Shown here piece by piece: positions 37,844 to 47,103 of a stretch of DNA of 64,000 nucleotides (the first letter of the stretch is position 1; each line of letters starts with the position of its first letter). Under the pieces are notes generated by a model. The model did no database searches. It was not told where the DNA came from and was given only the letters and a program-made list of their open reading frames with translations. The position numbers and the translations under genes were made by a program. This DNA is from Carboxylicivirga marina (lineage in GTDB: Bacteria > Bacteroidota > Bacteroidia > Bacteroidales > Marinilabiliaceae), in assembly GCF_016612505.1 (NCBI RefSeq), contig NZ_JAENRR010000007.1:62001-126000 (forward strand), written 5' to 3'.

Positions 37844-39565
37844 TTATTCCGAATATGGAAATTTTATATCTTTCACCATCACTTGTAAAGTAGTAACACC
37901 ATTATAGACATTTTCTTCAACCGTGTAACAGATATCAAATGGGTCGTTTGATTTGATGCTATCAATAATACTTCCCATGGAAAAAGCGATACCTTGTTTG
38001 ATGGCCGCTGAATGTTCTTCTATAATCTCCAATTTAAGATGATCGCGATCTTTACCAACACATTTACTGGTACCATAATCGAATACACGTTCAGAAGAAA
38101 ATGTAGGTTTCATGTTTCCAGGACCAAATGGTCGGAATTGTTTCAATATGCGATAGAACTTAGAATTGATATCTTTCAAGTGTAATTTTGAATCAATTTC
38201 AATTTGTGGAATTAGTTGCTCTGGTAAGATATTATCTTCTACAAACTGCTCGAAACGACGCTGGAATTCAGGTATGTTTTCAATCTTTAAAGTGAGACCG
38301 GCTGCGTACATATGACCACCAAAGTTTTCGAGTAAATCACTACATGACTCAATGGCTTTATACAAATCGAAGCCATCAACAGAGCGTGCACTGCCGGTGG
38401 CAAATCCCTTTGATTCTGTTAGAATAACCGTTGGACGATAAAAGGATTCGGTAAGACGAGAGGCCACAATACCTATCACTCCTTTGTGCCAGTCTTTATT
38501 ATAAAGTACGGTTGATTTTTTGGCTAATAATTCAGGATTCGTTGCAATTAAATCGTGTGCTTCAACGGTAATGCTTCTATCCAGATCTTTACGTGTTTCG
38601 TTGCATTCGTCAATATCTTTACTCATTAAGCCTGCATTACCCGAATCACGACTAACCAGCAAGTCTACGGCATCGCTTCCTGCATCAATTCGGCCAGCCG
38701 CATTAATGCGTGGGCCAATTTTAAATACAATATCACTGATGGTAATTTCCCGGCCTTCCATACCGGCAATTTTAATGATGGATTTTAAGCCAATACCCGG
38801 ATTAGAATTTAGTTTTTCAAGACCATAATAGGCTAAGATGCGATTTTCGCCTACGATGGGAACAATATCTGATGCAATACTTACAGCTACTAAATCAACT
38901 AAATCATATAGCTGCGATTCCTTATAATCATTGTATCGACAAAAACCTTGCATTAATTTAAATCCAACACCGCATCCCGATAGGTTTTTATCAGGATAAT
39001 TACAATCCGGACGTTTTGGATCGAGACAAGCTGCTGCATTTGGTAAAACATCACCTGGTGTATGGTGGTCGCAAATAACAAAATCAATGCCTTTTTCACG
39101 GGCATAATCCATTTTTTCAACAGCTTTAATACCGCAGTCAAGCGCTATTACGAGGGTGATACCATTGTCGGCTGCAAAATCAATGCCTTTGTATGAAATA
39201 CCATAACCTTCTTCGTAACGGTTAGGTATATAATAATCAATTTGATTGTAGTGAAGGCTTAAGAAGGAGTAAACCAATGATACACTGGTAGTACCATCAA
39301 CATCGTAATCGCCATAAATAAGAATTTTTTCATTGTTATCGAAAGCCTTTACAATGCGGTGAACCGCCTCTTCCATATCCTTCATTAAAAAAGGATTATG
39401 AAGGTCAGTTAGTTTGGGACGAAAAAAAGCTTTAGCCTCATCGTAATTGGAAACTCCTCTTTGTACAAGCAGGTTTGCCAATACACGATTGATATGTAAT
39501 ACCTCTGATAAGTGATTGATTGTTTCGTCATCACTTTCGGGTTTTATGCTCCACCTTTTTTCCAT
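37844..39565 (-). CDS. recJ: Single-stranded-DNA-specific exonuclease RecJ
   Basis: The 573-residue DHH-family nuclease has IYGDYDVDGTTSVSLVYSF, ALDCGIK, the DHH motif ICDHHTPGD, DPKRPDCNYPDKNLSGCGVGFK, and the DHHA1 part FGGHMYAAGLTL. The C-terminal OB-like domain is present. It degrades single-stranded DNA 5'-3' in recombination and mismatch repair. It is monocistronic on the minus strand, about 130 bases from lipB. Confidence 0.97.
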   Translation of the reverse strand: MEKRWSIKPESDDETINHLSEVLHINRVLANLLVQRGVSNYDEAKAFFRPKLTDLHNPFLMKDMEEAVHRIVKAFDNNEKILIYGDYDVDGTTSVSLVYSFLSLHYNQIDYYIPNRYEEGYGISYKGIDFAADNGITLVIALDCGIKAVEKMDYAREKGIDFVICDHHTPGDVLPNAAACLDPKRPDCNYPDKNLSGCGVGFKLMQGFCRYNDYKESQLYDLVDLVAVSIASDIVPIVGENRILAYYGLEKLNSNPGIGLKSIIKIAGMEGREITISDIVFKIGPRINAAGRIDAGSDAVDLLVSRDSGNAGLMSKDIDECNETRKDLDRSITVEAHDLIATNPELLAKKSTVLYNKDWHKGVIGIVASRLTESFYRPTVILTESKGFATGSARSVDGFDLYKAIESCSDLLENFGGHMYAAGLTLKIENIPEFQRRFEQFVEDNILPEQLIPQIEIDSKLHLKDINSKFYRILKQFRPFGPGNMKPTFSSERVFDYGTSKCVGKDRDHLKLEIIEEHSAAIKQGIAFSMGSIIDSIKSNDPFDICYTVEENVYNGVTTLQVMVKDIKFPYSE

Positions 39566-39692
39566 CTCCCTGTTTTAGCCCATTTAAGAGCATAAATTTT
39601 TCGAAAATTTATCTTAAATCAAAAGCCGAAAGTGCAATTGTTAATAAAAATTAATTTCCAATGATTAATAAATAACGCTATGTTATTTGTGC

Positions 39693-40400
39693 TCACTTAT
39701 TTAATTGCCATTCAAAAAGATCAGATAATTTGCCAAGCAGATTGTCTTTTACCTCTTGCATGTCTAGTTTTCGACCTAATTCCTTTTCCATAGATGTAAC
39801 ACCCTTATCAACAAAACCACATGGATTTATATGATTAAAATACGATAAGTCGGTATTGATGTTTAATGCAAAGCCATGCATAGATACATAACGGCTGGCT
39901 TTTACGCCTATTGCACAAATCTTGCGCGATTTTCCAGGTATTTGCGTATCTATCCATACACCAGTGGCTCCGTCAAGGCGCTCGCTGGTAATGTTATAGT
40001 CGGCCAATGTTTGAATAATGGCTTCTTCTAATTTATGAATATATGTTTTAACCGTTAAGTCTAATGCTTCTAAATCAAGAATTGGATAACCTACTAGCTG
40101 CCCCGGTCCGTGATAAGTGATATCTCCTCCCCTGTTTATTTTGTAAAATGTGGCATTTATCTGTTTTAGAAACTGATCGTTTATCAGCAAATTGTTTTGC
40201 ACACCACTTTTACCCAAAGTATATACATGTGGATGTTCTACAAATAACAAATGGTTGGTAATCTGTTTTTCATCTTTAGGATTATCGCGATTGTGTAGTT
40301 TTACATCAACAACTTCAGAAAATAATTTCTCCTGATAGTCCCAAACGTCTTTGTAGTCGCTCGAACCAAGGTCTTTAAATACGGTATGTTTGTTGTCCAT
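39693..40400 (-). CDS. lipB: Octanoyl-[acyl-carrier-protein]:protein N-octanoyltransferase
   Basis: The 235-residue protein has RGGDITYHGPGQLVGYPILDL (substrate pocket), the lysine/cysteine pair in GKSRKICAIGVK and the catalytic Cys in HINPCGF. It moves octanoyl groups from ACP to lipoyl domains, ready for LipA. Its ATG shares one base with the lipA stop, so the pair is a coupled operon. Confidence 0.96.
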   Translation of the reverse strand: MDNKHTVFKDLGSSDYKDVWDYQEKLFSEVVDVKLHNRDNPKDEKQITNHLLFVEHPHVYTLGKSGVQNNLLINDQFLKQINATFYKINRGGDITYHGPGQLVGYPILDLEALDLTVKTYIHKLEEAIIQTLADYNITSERLDGATGVWIDTQIPGKSRKICAIGVKASRYVSMHGFALNINTDLSYFNHINPCGFVDKGVTSMEKELGRKLDMQEVKDNLLGKLSDLFEWQLNK

Positions 40401-41272
40401 TATTGGTTTTTTAAAGCATTAATGTGTTTCTCGGCATGGTATGATGATCTCACCATCGGGCCGCTTTCGACGTATTTAAAACCCTTTTCGAGGCCTACTT
40501 GTTTATATTTTTCGAATTGTTCGGGGCTTACGTACTCAGAAACAGGTAAGTGGTTTTTTGTTGGTTGCAGGTATTGGCCAATGGTCATAACGGTTACACC
40601 AGCCTCAAGCAGATCATCCATGGTTTCAAAAACCTCTTCTTCTTTTTCGCCCAAGCCAAGCATAATACCCGACTTGGCTACCATGCCACCATCGGCAATG
40701 TATTTTAAAACCTTTAAGCTTAAATCATATTTAGCTTTGGTTCGTATTTGTGGTGTTAATCGACGAACAGTTTCCAGGTTGTGCGAAATTACTTCGGGTT
40801 TGGCATCCATAACTTGCTGAATCAAGTGGTGTAAACCGTTAAAATCTGGTATTAGCACTTCCATTGTAGTATTCGGATTCAGTTCTTTAGTTTTGGTGAT
40901 GGTTTGTGCCCAAACACCAGCACCTCCGTCTTCCAAATCATCGCGATCGACCGAGGTGATAACGGCATGCTTTAACTTCATGATTTGAATTGAGCGTGCA
41001 ATGCGCAACGGCTCTTTAATATCAACGGCATCGGGCTTACCTGTTTTTACATTGCAGAACTTACAGGCGCGGGTACAAATATCACCCAATATCATAAAAG
41101 TAGCAGTTCCAGCAGCCCAGCATTCTGCCGCATTTGGACATTTACCACTGGTACAAATAGTGTGCAGTTTATTATCGCGGATGGTATTATGCATCCATTT
41201 ATAATCACTAGTATTAGGGAGTTGTATTTTAAGCCAGTCTGGTTTTACTATTTTGCTCTTAATCTTCACCAT
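40400..41272 (-). CDS. lipA: Lipoyl synthase
   Basis: The 290-residue radical SAM enzyme has both clusters: the auxiliary site in CTSGKCPNAAEC and the radical SAM site CTRACKFCNV, with the C-terminal RSSYHAE serine ligand region. It inserts two sulfurs into the octanoyl chain. It is the first gene of the lipA-lipB pair. It complements lplA at 9 kb, so both routes to lipoylated proteins are present. Confidence 0.98.
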   Translation of the reverse strand: MVKIKSKIVKPDWLKIQLPNTSDYKWMHNTIRDNKLHTICTSGKCPNAAECWAAGTATFMILGDICTRACKFCNVKTGKPDAVDIKEPLRIARSIQIMKLKHAVITSVDRDDLEDGGAGVWAQTITKTKELNPNTTMEVLIPDFNGLHHLIQQVMDAKPEVISHNLETVRRLTPQIRTKAKYDLSLKVLKYIADGGMVAKSGIMLGLGEKEEEVFETMDDLLEAGVTVMTIGQYLQPTKNHLPVSEYVSPEQFEKYKQVGLEKGFKYVESGPMVRSSYHAEKHINALKNQ

Positions 41273-41697
41273 GCTATCTTCTTATTTAAGCCTTTACATT
41301 GCGGCAATATTACTTAAAAAATATGGTCTAAAAAATGAGGGTTATTTCGATTTTCGAAAGTTGAGTATCATTCTGAATTTCAACCTACCGAATCAGAACA
41401 GCGGATTTCGAACATTGTTCATCATGGTTAAACGTAAAATGCTACTGTTTGGTCAATAAAACAGGCCTTATTTTCAGCTATGTTTCGATAACGCTCTTTA
41501 TTGATGCAACGGTATTTACCATTCTAGTAAGCAAAGTAATCTATAGCTCATTTTATGATAGAAATGGCATAATGTGTTGCACGACATATGTAAAACTGAC
41601 TTTTGTTATGTCATAAGTCATCCCATTTTATTTATCTTGCGACACTTCAAAATAAAAAAACAACCGATAGAAACTCAATAATATAAATTAACGACAG

Positions 41698-43818
41698 ATG
41701 AGACAATTTTTATTGCTTTCGTTGGCCATGGTATTTGCTTTTAGCGCATGCCAGTCGCCACAAAAAACAGAAACAAGCGTGGAAAACCCGTTTTTTAGTA
41801 AGTATGATACGCCCTTTAATGTGCCTCCATTTGAGCAGATAAAGCCAGAGCATTACATGCCGGCAATTGACAAAGCGATGGCGGAACACAAAGCTGAGGT
41901 AGACGCGATTATTAATAATACAGAAGCACCGTCATTCGAAAACACCATTGTGGCTTTAGATGAAGCTGGTAAGATGTTATCAGAAGTGATGTCGGTGTAT
42001 TACAGTTTAAAATCGGCACATGGTACTGAAGGTATTATGGCTATTGCTTCCGAAGTTGGAAAAAAGATGAGCGCACATGGTGATGACATCAGCTTAAACC
42101 CAGCTTTATTTGAAAGAGTGAAAGCTGTTTATGAGCAAAAAGATGCTTTAACTTTAACAGGTGAGCAGCAAATGTTGCTAAAAGATACTTACAAGGGATT
42201 TGTACGTAGTGGTGTTAGTTTAGAGGAAGATGAGAAAGTGGAGTTAAGAAAAATCAACTCGCGTCTTTCAGAACTTTATAACTCATTTTCGACCAATGTT
42301 TTGAAAGAGACTAACAACTTTAAGTTAGTGATTGAGAATAAAGCTGATTTAGCTGGTTTGCCTGAGTCATCAGTAATTGGTGCTGCCGAAACGGCTAATG
42401 AAATGGGAATGGAAGGCAAATGGGTATTCACTACTCAGAAGCCAAGCATGTTACCATTTTTATCATATGCTGATAAGCGTGATTTACGAGAGCAGTTATA
42501 CAAAGGTTACTTCATGCGTGGCAACAATGGTAACGAGTTTGATAACAAACTAATTATCGAAGAGATTGTAAACCTTCGCGTTAAGAAAGCCAACTTGTTA
42601 GGGTATAACAACTATGCCGATTATGTATTGGAAGAGCGCATGGCTAACACAACCGATAAAGTATATGGTTTGCTTGAGGAGCTTTGGGCTCGTGCTATTC
42701 CAGTGGCTAAGAAAGAGCTTGCAGATATGCAAAAAATCATCGACCGTGAAAAAGGTGGTTTCGAATTAGCTTCTTGGGATTGGTGGTACTATGCTGAGAA
42801 AGTACGTCAGGAAAAATACAATCTGGATGAGAATGAAGTACGTCCGTATTTTGAGTTAAACAATGTACGTGATGGGTCTTTTGCTGTTGCTACCAAGTTA
42901 TGGGGACTTCAGTTTGAAGAAATCACCACTGAGTTTCCTAAGCCTCATGCCGATGCACAGGTTTTTAAAGTAACTGAAGCTGACGGTTCGCACAAAGGTA
43001 TTTTATACATGGATTGGCATCCACGTGCCACTAAGAAGCAAGGTGCATGGTGTGGTGTTTTCCGCAAGCAACATCGTGAAAATGGTGATAATGTACCTCC
43101 GGTAGTTACGATCGTATGTAATTTTTCTAAACCTGTGGGGGATAAGCCAGCTTTATTAAGCTTTGATGAAGCTTCTACCTTGTTCCACGAGTTTGGGCAT
43201 GGTTTACACCAGCTCTTGAGTGATTGTAATTACAAAGGCCTGGCAGGTACTTCGGTTCCTCGCGATTTTGTTGAATTACCATCGCAGGTAATGGAAAACT
43301 GGGCCGGTGATGCTGAAGTAATGAAAGAATATGCTCGTCATTACAAAACAGGTGAGGTTATTCCTGATGAGTTAGTTGAGAAATTAAAGAATAGCGCACA
43401 CTTTAACCAGGGCTTTGCCACAACTGAATACTTAGCTGCTGCTTTGTTAGATATGAATTACCATACACAAACAAAAGAGCAGAAACTTGATGTGAATAAG
43501 TTTGAAGAAGACTATTTAGCCGGTATTGGTTTAATGCCAGAGATTATTTCACGTTATAAGTCAACTTACTTTATGCACATTTTTGCCAGTAGCGGTTATA
43601 CAGCCGGATACTACAGCTACATTTGGTCGGCTGTGCTAGATGCTGATGCTTTTGAAGCATTTAAAGAAACCAGCTTATATGATCAGGCAACAGCTACTTC
43701 GTTTCGTAAAAATATCCTTGAAAGAGGAGGTACAGTAGAAGCGATGGAGATGTATAAGAACTTCCGTGGTCGTGAGCCGAAAATTGAAGCATTGCTTCGT
43801 CAGCGAGGATTAGATTAA
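41698..43818 (+). CDS. M3-family peptidyl-dipeptidase (Dcp-like), lipoprotein
   Basis: The 706-residue thimet-type metallopeptidase has the zinc motif FHEFGHGLHQLL and the distal SGYTAGYYSYIWSAVLDADAFEAF. The N-terminus is a lipoprotein signal (MVFAFSACQSPQ), so the enzyme is probably anchored in the periplasm rather than cytosolic. It removes dipeptides from C-termini of peptides. It has its own terminator. Confidence 0.95.
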   Translation: MRQFLLLSLAMVFAFSACQSPQKTETSVENPFFSKYDTPFNVPPFEQIKPEHYMPAIDKAMAEHKAEVDAIINNTEAPSFENTIVALDEAGKMLSEVMSVYYSLKSAHGTEGIMAIASEVGKKMSAHGDDISLNPALFERVKAVYEQKDALTLTGEQQMLLKDTYKGFVRSGVSLEEDEKVELRKINSRLSELYNSFSTNVLKETNNFKLVIENKADLAGLPESSVIGAAETANEMGMEGKWVFTTQKPSMLPFLSYADKRDLREQLYKGYFMRGNNGNEFDNKLIIEEIVNLRVKKANLLGYNNYADYVLEERMANTTDKVYGLLEELWARAIPVAKKELADMQKIIDREKGGFELASWDWWYYAEKVRQEKYNLDENEVRPYFELNNVRDGSFAVATKLWGLQFEEITTEFPKPHADAQVFKVTEADGSHKGILYMDWHPRATKKQGAWCGVFRKQHRENGDNVPPVVTIVCNFSKPVGDKPALLSFDEASTLFHEFGHGLHQLLSDCNYKGLAGTSVPRDFVELPSQVMENWAGDAEVMKEYARHYKTGEVIPDELVEKLKNSAHFNQGFATTEYLAAALLDMNYHTQTKEQKLDVNKFEEDYLAGIGLMPEIISRYKSTYFMHIFASSGYTAGYYSYIWSAVLDADAFEAFKETSLYDQATATSFRKNILERGGTVEAMEMYKNFRGREPKIEALLRQRGLD

Positions 43819-43847
43819 GAACTCTCATATCCAATCAACAATAACTG

Positions 43848-43878
43848 AAATGGCCACCTTGTAATGAGGTGGCCATTT
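43848..43878 (+). terminator. Intrinsic terminator of the M3 peptidase gene
   Basis: AAATGGCCACCT (43848-43859) pairs exactly with AGGTGGCCATTT (43867-43878) over 12 bp with a 7-base loop, followed by TTTATT. Confidence 0.88.
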
Positions 43879-44116
43879 TTATTGAATAGAAATGACTGTT
43901 GATTAAAATTACATTACTTACAAATTCAAATGAGTGATAATGTACTAGTTGTTTGTGTTTGATAAATAGCCCCTTATAAACGACAGATGGCTGCATGTTT
44001 TTGATTGTATCCCTAAAGAAAATGACGATTACCCATTTATTTTTGATGCATTTCCAATAATAAACGGCTCACTCCCACACAAAAATGACAAAGTACCTGT
44101 CATCAATGAAAGTATT

Positions 44117-44200
44117 GTGGGTATGAGTCAAAAAATTGTGGTCATGAATGATTTTTACGTGGTCATGAATGATTTCTGAATGGGCATGAGTGATTTACAG
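44117..44200 (+). repeat. Degenerate 21-bp tandem repeat (four units)
   Basis: Units begin at 44117, 44138, 44159 and 44180, around the consensus GTGGTCATGAATGATTTNNN. Units 2 and 3 share their first 17 bases. Less regular copies may follow to about 44240. The period equals seven codons, so in one frame it would encode VVMNDFY-type repeats, but that frame has a TGA inside unit 3. Confidence 0.7.
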
Positions 44201-44530
44201 AAGGTTGCACATGATTTTTATGCGGTTATCAGTCATTAATTTTAGGGAAAGTGTGATTAAAAAGGCGTTATCTGTCAAAAAAATGAGGTTTAGTTTCAGA
44301 AATATCGGGTTTTGCGTCATTTATATGTCGTCATTAATGACATTTTTGAGGTAATAAATGATTCTTATGTAAAAAATAAGATTTCTATATGGTCAACTAA
44401 GAGAAATGCCAGGGAAATGACGATAAATTGATGTTCATGAATAAAAATCAGGCCATAATCCGATGAATGTTAAAGCTCATTAATGATTTCGGTATAGTGT
44501 TAAAGCAATTATTGTTTGGCATTAATCACT

Positions 44531-44538
44531 TATCTTTG
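44531..44538 (+). promoter_or_regulatory. Bacteroidota-type -7 promoter element of the AI-2E gene
   Basis: TATCTTTG is an exact TAnnTTTG element, 31 bases before the ATG at 44570. A clear -33 element is not visible. Confidence 0.55.
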
Positions 44539-44569
44539 CAATGCTTAATTTTGACTTAGAAGTATTTCG

Positions 44570-45601
44570 ATGAACGACCAAAAAACCACTAACAGATTAT
44601 TACTAATACTAGTCATTCCTTTTATTTTCTACCTGCTAAAAGTCCTCTCTTTTATATTTGTGCCGTTGGTAATGGCGATGTTTATTTCTTTGTTGTTTCT
44701 GCCAATCATGCGATGGTTATCAAAAAAGAAAGTACCAAAAGCCATTAGTATTCTCATAGTTGTGATGATGATAACGGGCATTTTTAAGGTTGGTGGCGAA
44801 CTGATTAAATTATCCAGTCAGGAGATTCTTTCGGCTGACAATCAGTTTTTTCAAATGGCGGAAGAAAAGCTGGTTGGTGTTATTGTTTCTATTGAAGATT
44901 TCTTTGGTATTACACGTGTACAGGGCGAAACGGTTTTCAGTCATTACTTTAAGGGTAATAACATGCTGAATAATATAAGCATGACCATTGATTTTATTGG
45001 CAGTTCATTGTCACTAACACTGACCACTGCCTTTTTTGTGGTATTGCTACTAACGGGGTCAATGAATTTTCAGAAGCTCATGAACTCTACTTTGTTTAAA
45101 GTGAAGTATTCATCCGTTAAAGCCTTTCGTCAGGTTGAAAAGGACATCATTAAGTTTGTACAGGTTAAGTTTGTCATTAGTCTGTTAACCGGACTTGGCT
45201 TTAGTTTGGCTTGCGTATTTTTCGATGTGAGCTTTCCCATTTTCTGGGGTTTGTTTGCCTTTGCCATCAACTTTGTTCAGATGATCGGCTCCATTGTTTC
45301 GGTGGTTTTACTTTCTTTATTTGCGCTCGTGGAATTAGATCCGACAGGCACCTTGCTGTTTTTTATATTGACAATTATAGCAGTACAGGCTGTAATGGGT
45401 GGCGTGCTAGAGCCTGTTATGATGGGGAAAACCTTTTCGGTTAACGTCATTGTCATTTTGGTGATGTTAATGCTGTGGGGTTATATATGGGGAATACCGG
45501 GGTTAATACTCTCTATTCCTTTAACTGTATTTGCTAAAATTTGCCTCGACCAGTTTCCACGCTATAAAGTGATTTCAAGCATTATTAGTGGGAAGAATTA
45601 A
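44570..45601 (+). CDS. AI-2E family transporter
   Basis: The 343-residue membrane protein has about eight spans and the family layout: early paired helices (LLLILVIPFIFYLLKVLSFIF), a central amphipathic region, and the conserved end GGVLEPVMMGKTFSVNVIVILVMLMLWGYIWGIPGLILSIPL. Members include TqsA-like exporters and Na/H antiporters. The substrate here is not predictable. It is monocistronic. Confidence 0.92.
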   Translation: MNDQKTTNRLLLILVIPFIFYLLKVLSFIFVPLVMAMFISLLFLPIMRWLSKKKVPKAISILIVVMMITGIFKVGGELIKLSSQEILSADNQFFQMAEEKLVGVIVSIEDFFGITRVQGETVFSHYFKGNNMLNNISMTIDFIGSSLSLTLTTAFFVVLLLTGSMNFQKLMNSTLFKVKYSSVKAFRQVEKDIIKFVQVKFVISLLTGLGFSLACVFFDVSFPIFWGLFAFAINFVQMIGSIVSVVLLSLFALVELDPTGTLLFFILTIIAVQAVMGGVLEPVMMGKTFSVNVIVILVMLMLWGYIWGIPGLILSIPLTVFAKICLDQFPRYKVISSIISGKN

Positions 45602-45907
45602 TATAACTATAATAAGGTTAGTTGTAATGTTGATAGTCTGGCACCTGGTTAGTGTCAGGCTCACTCGTTTTTAAATGTTTGTATCTGTTTTTGGTTGCAC
45701 CAATAGCCTTGTGTGCGAAAGGTATTTTAAGCATACATTTTAAGGTAAATATTATACTATTAGATATAAGGTATGATTTTATATTTATAATATTTTGTTT
45801 CGAATGAAACCTTATTCTATAAATCGCGTCTAATCGTTCTTTATCAACAAAATAAGATGATTAATTAAGTCAATTATAGTATTCATCAAATCATACAAAT
45901 ACAGAAC
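45602..45907. other. Intergenic region with a weak hairpin
   Basis: GTCTGGCAC (45636-45644) can pair with GTGTCAGGC (45652-45660) through two G-U pairs, and may terminate the AI-2E transcript. The rest is AT-rich with no gene seen. Confidence 0.35.
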
Positions 45908-46351
45908 ATGAAAAAAACGTTTACACTCTTTTGTTTATTGACATTTGGATTATTTGCGCATGCGCAGACCAACGCAGAAACGCTTCAGGAGTTTTTAGGA
46001 GATGTTATTTCTTTTGAAGACGTTAAGCTTGATCCTAATCGTCCAATGACAAAAATACGACAATTGGCATCGGTGCAGGCCGATACTCTTTATGTCTTAA
46101 CTCCTGCCAACGCTAATGAAGTTTTTAAAACAGCTACAGTTTATCAGCATTGTATCGTTTTTACAGGTAGCCATACAATAGCGCGTGTAACTGATTTTGA
46201 AAAGACTTTAGCTTCGGGTTCATGGAAAACAAAGATGCCCTACGCCGAAGGCTTTATTCAACGTGGTGACATGTCCAAAAAGAATGATTATCTCAATAAC
46301 ATTATTGGTATGCCCAGCGACCAAAAAAGAGTTGTATTTCTGTTTCGATAA
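45908..46351 (+). CDS. Secreted hypothetical protein (147 aa)
   Basis: A signal peptide (MKKTFTLFCLLTFGLFAHAQ) ends at an AXA-type cleavage site. The mature part is about 127 residues, mixed alpha/beta by eye, with no cysteine pair or motif I recognise (NEVFKTATVYQHCIVFTGSHTIARVTDF). It is probably periplasmic. It stands alone with a palindromic terminator. Confidence 0.75.
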   Translation: MKKTFTLFCLLTFGLFAHAQTNAETLQEFLGDVISFEDVKLDPNRPMTKIRQLASVQADTLYVLTPANANEVFKTATVYQHCIVFTGSHTIARVTDFEKTLASGSWKTKMPYAEGFIQRGDMSKKNDYLNNIIGMPSDQKRVVFLFR

Positions 46352-46366
46352 ACAACACTTTGGGAT

Positions 46367-46390
46367 CCACGTGAATGGCCATTCGCGTGG
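46367..46390 (+). terminator. Hairpin downstream of the secreted hypothetical gene
   Basis: CCACGTGAATGG and CCATTCGCGTGG are adjacent and complementary with one G-U pair, forming a tight hairpin 15 bases after the stop. A weak T-rich tract (CTATTTTATTT) follows. Despite the CACGTG core it is not a parS site. Confidence 0.65.
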
Positions 46391-46532
46391 AGCTATTTTA
46401 TTTAATGATTATCACATGTTATAACACGAATATAAACGCTACATCATTTAAATGTAGCGTTGTTCGTTAAGTGTAATCTGTTATGTGAAAGAATTTCTGC
46501 AGTAGCTGACAAATTGAAATGTGATGTATTAT

Positions 46533-47087
46533 TTAAAGTCTATATCCTACTCCAATAGTAATGCCTGGAAAATTATTATAACTAACATCATAAAAAACCC
46601 ATTGAAACTTTATACCACCATTAATGAATAGATGCTCTGATACAGAATACTCCATTTGAATGCCAATGTTTGCCAAAAGTGTAATAAGGCTATCATCGAT
46701 ACTTACATTATAAGCTCCCGAATATTTTGTCGGTTTTCCTGACATATACCCGTCAATGTTTTCATAAAACAGTCCGAGTCCGGCATATGGTATTAAACAA
46801 AAACTTTCGTTACTTGAAATGTTATAAGCTAAATTAACGTTGAAAGAAGCATAACTGCTGTAGTATTCATTCTGATTATTATCTTCAAACGTGCCATTAT
46901 ACCTTTTAAAAAAGTAGGCTGCATCAGACAATAATAAAGTATTCTTCCAACCTGGTGTTTTAAAGCCCACCCCTATTCCGTGCTTACCCGTCTTATTCAA
47001 GTGTTGATAATTTAAAGAAAATGAAGTGTTGTTCTGAGCAAAAGCCTAACACACCATTATAATATAAGCGCAGGGAAATAGTATTCT
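46533..47087 (-). pseudogene. Outer-membrane beta-barrel protein, broken signal peptide
   Basis: From 47000 to the stop at 46533 the frame encodes alternating strands typical of small outer-membrane barrels, ending IGVGYRL with aromatic residues at strand ends. Upstream in the same frame, the codons read RILFPCAYIIMVC, then TAG (47046-47048), then AFAQ. This looks like a signal peptide and cleavage site with an amber codon inside it. The preceding codons are AAT TAA, with no ATG. The gene therefore seems unable to make an exported product. It lies about 100 bases downstream of the beta-helix gene. Confidence 0.65.
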
Positions 47088-47103
47088 TTAATTCCTGATT
47101 AAT

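Larger units (their letters stand above)
43879..44569. other. Long intergenic region with a decayed frame and repeats
   Basis: About 690 bases lack a recognisable gene. One frame is open from 43970 to 44178 without an ATG near its beginning, and runs through the tandem repeat at 44117-44200. After the repeat, short words around GTCATTAATGACAT and ATGAATAAA recur. The 3' end holds the promoter of the AI-2E gene. This could be the remnant of a dead gene or simply repetitive spacer. Confidence 0.35.

Noticed and set aside
40386-40820. 144-codon open frame antisense to lipA
   Set aside because: Shadow of a strongly supported radical SAM gene, with no motifs of its own.
41253-41459. 68-codon frame starting opposite the lipA start
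   Set aside because: It begins inside lipA in antisense and runs into spacer, with no start context or recognisable protein.
46367-46390. CACGTG palindrome as a parS site
   Set aside because: It is part of a longer hairpin just after a stop codon and its flanks do not match parS. It is better read as a terminator.
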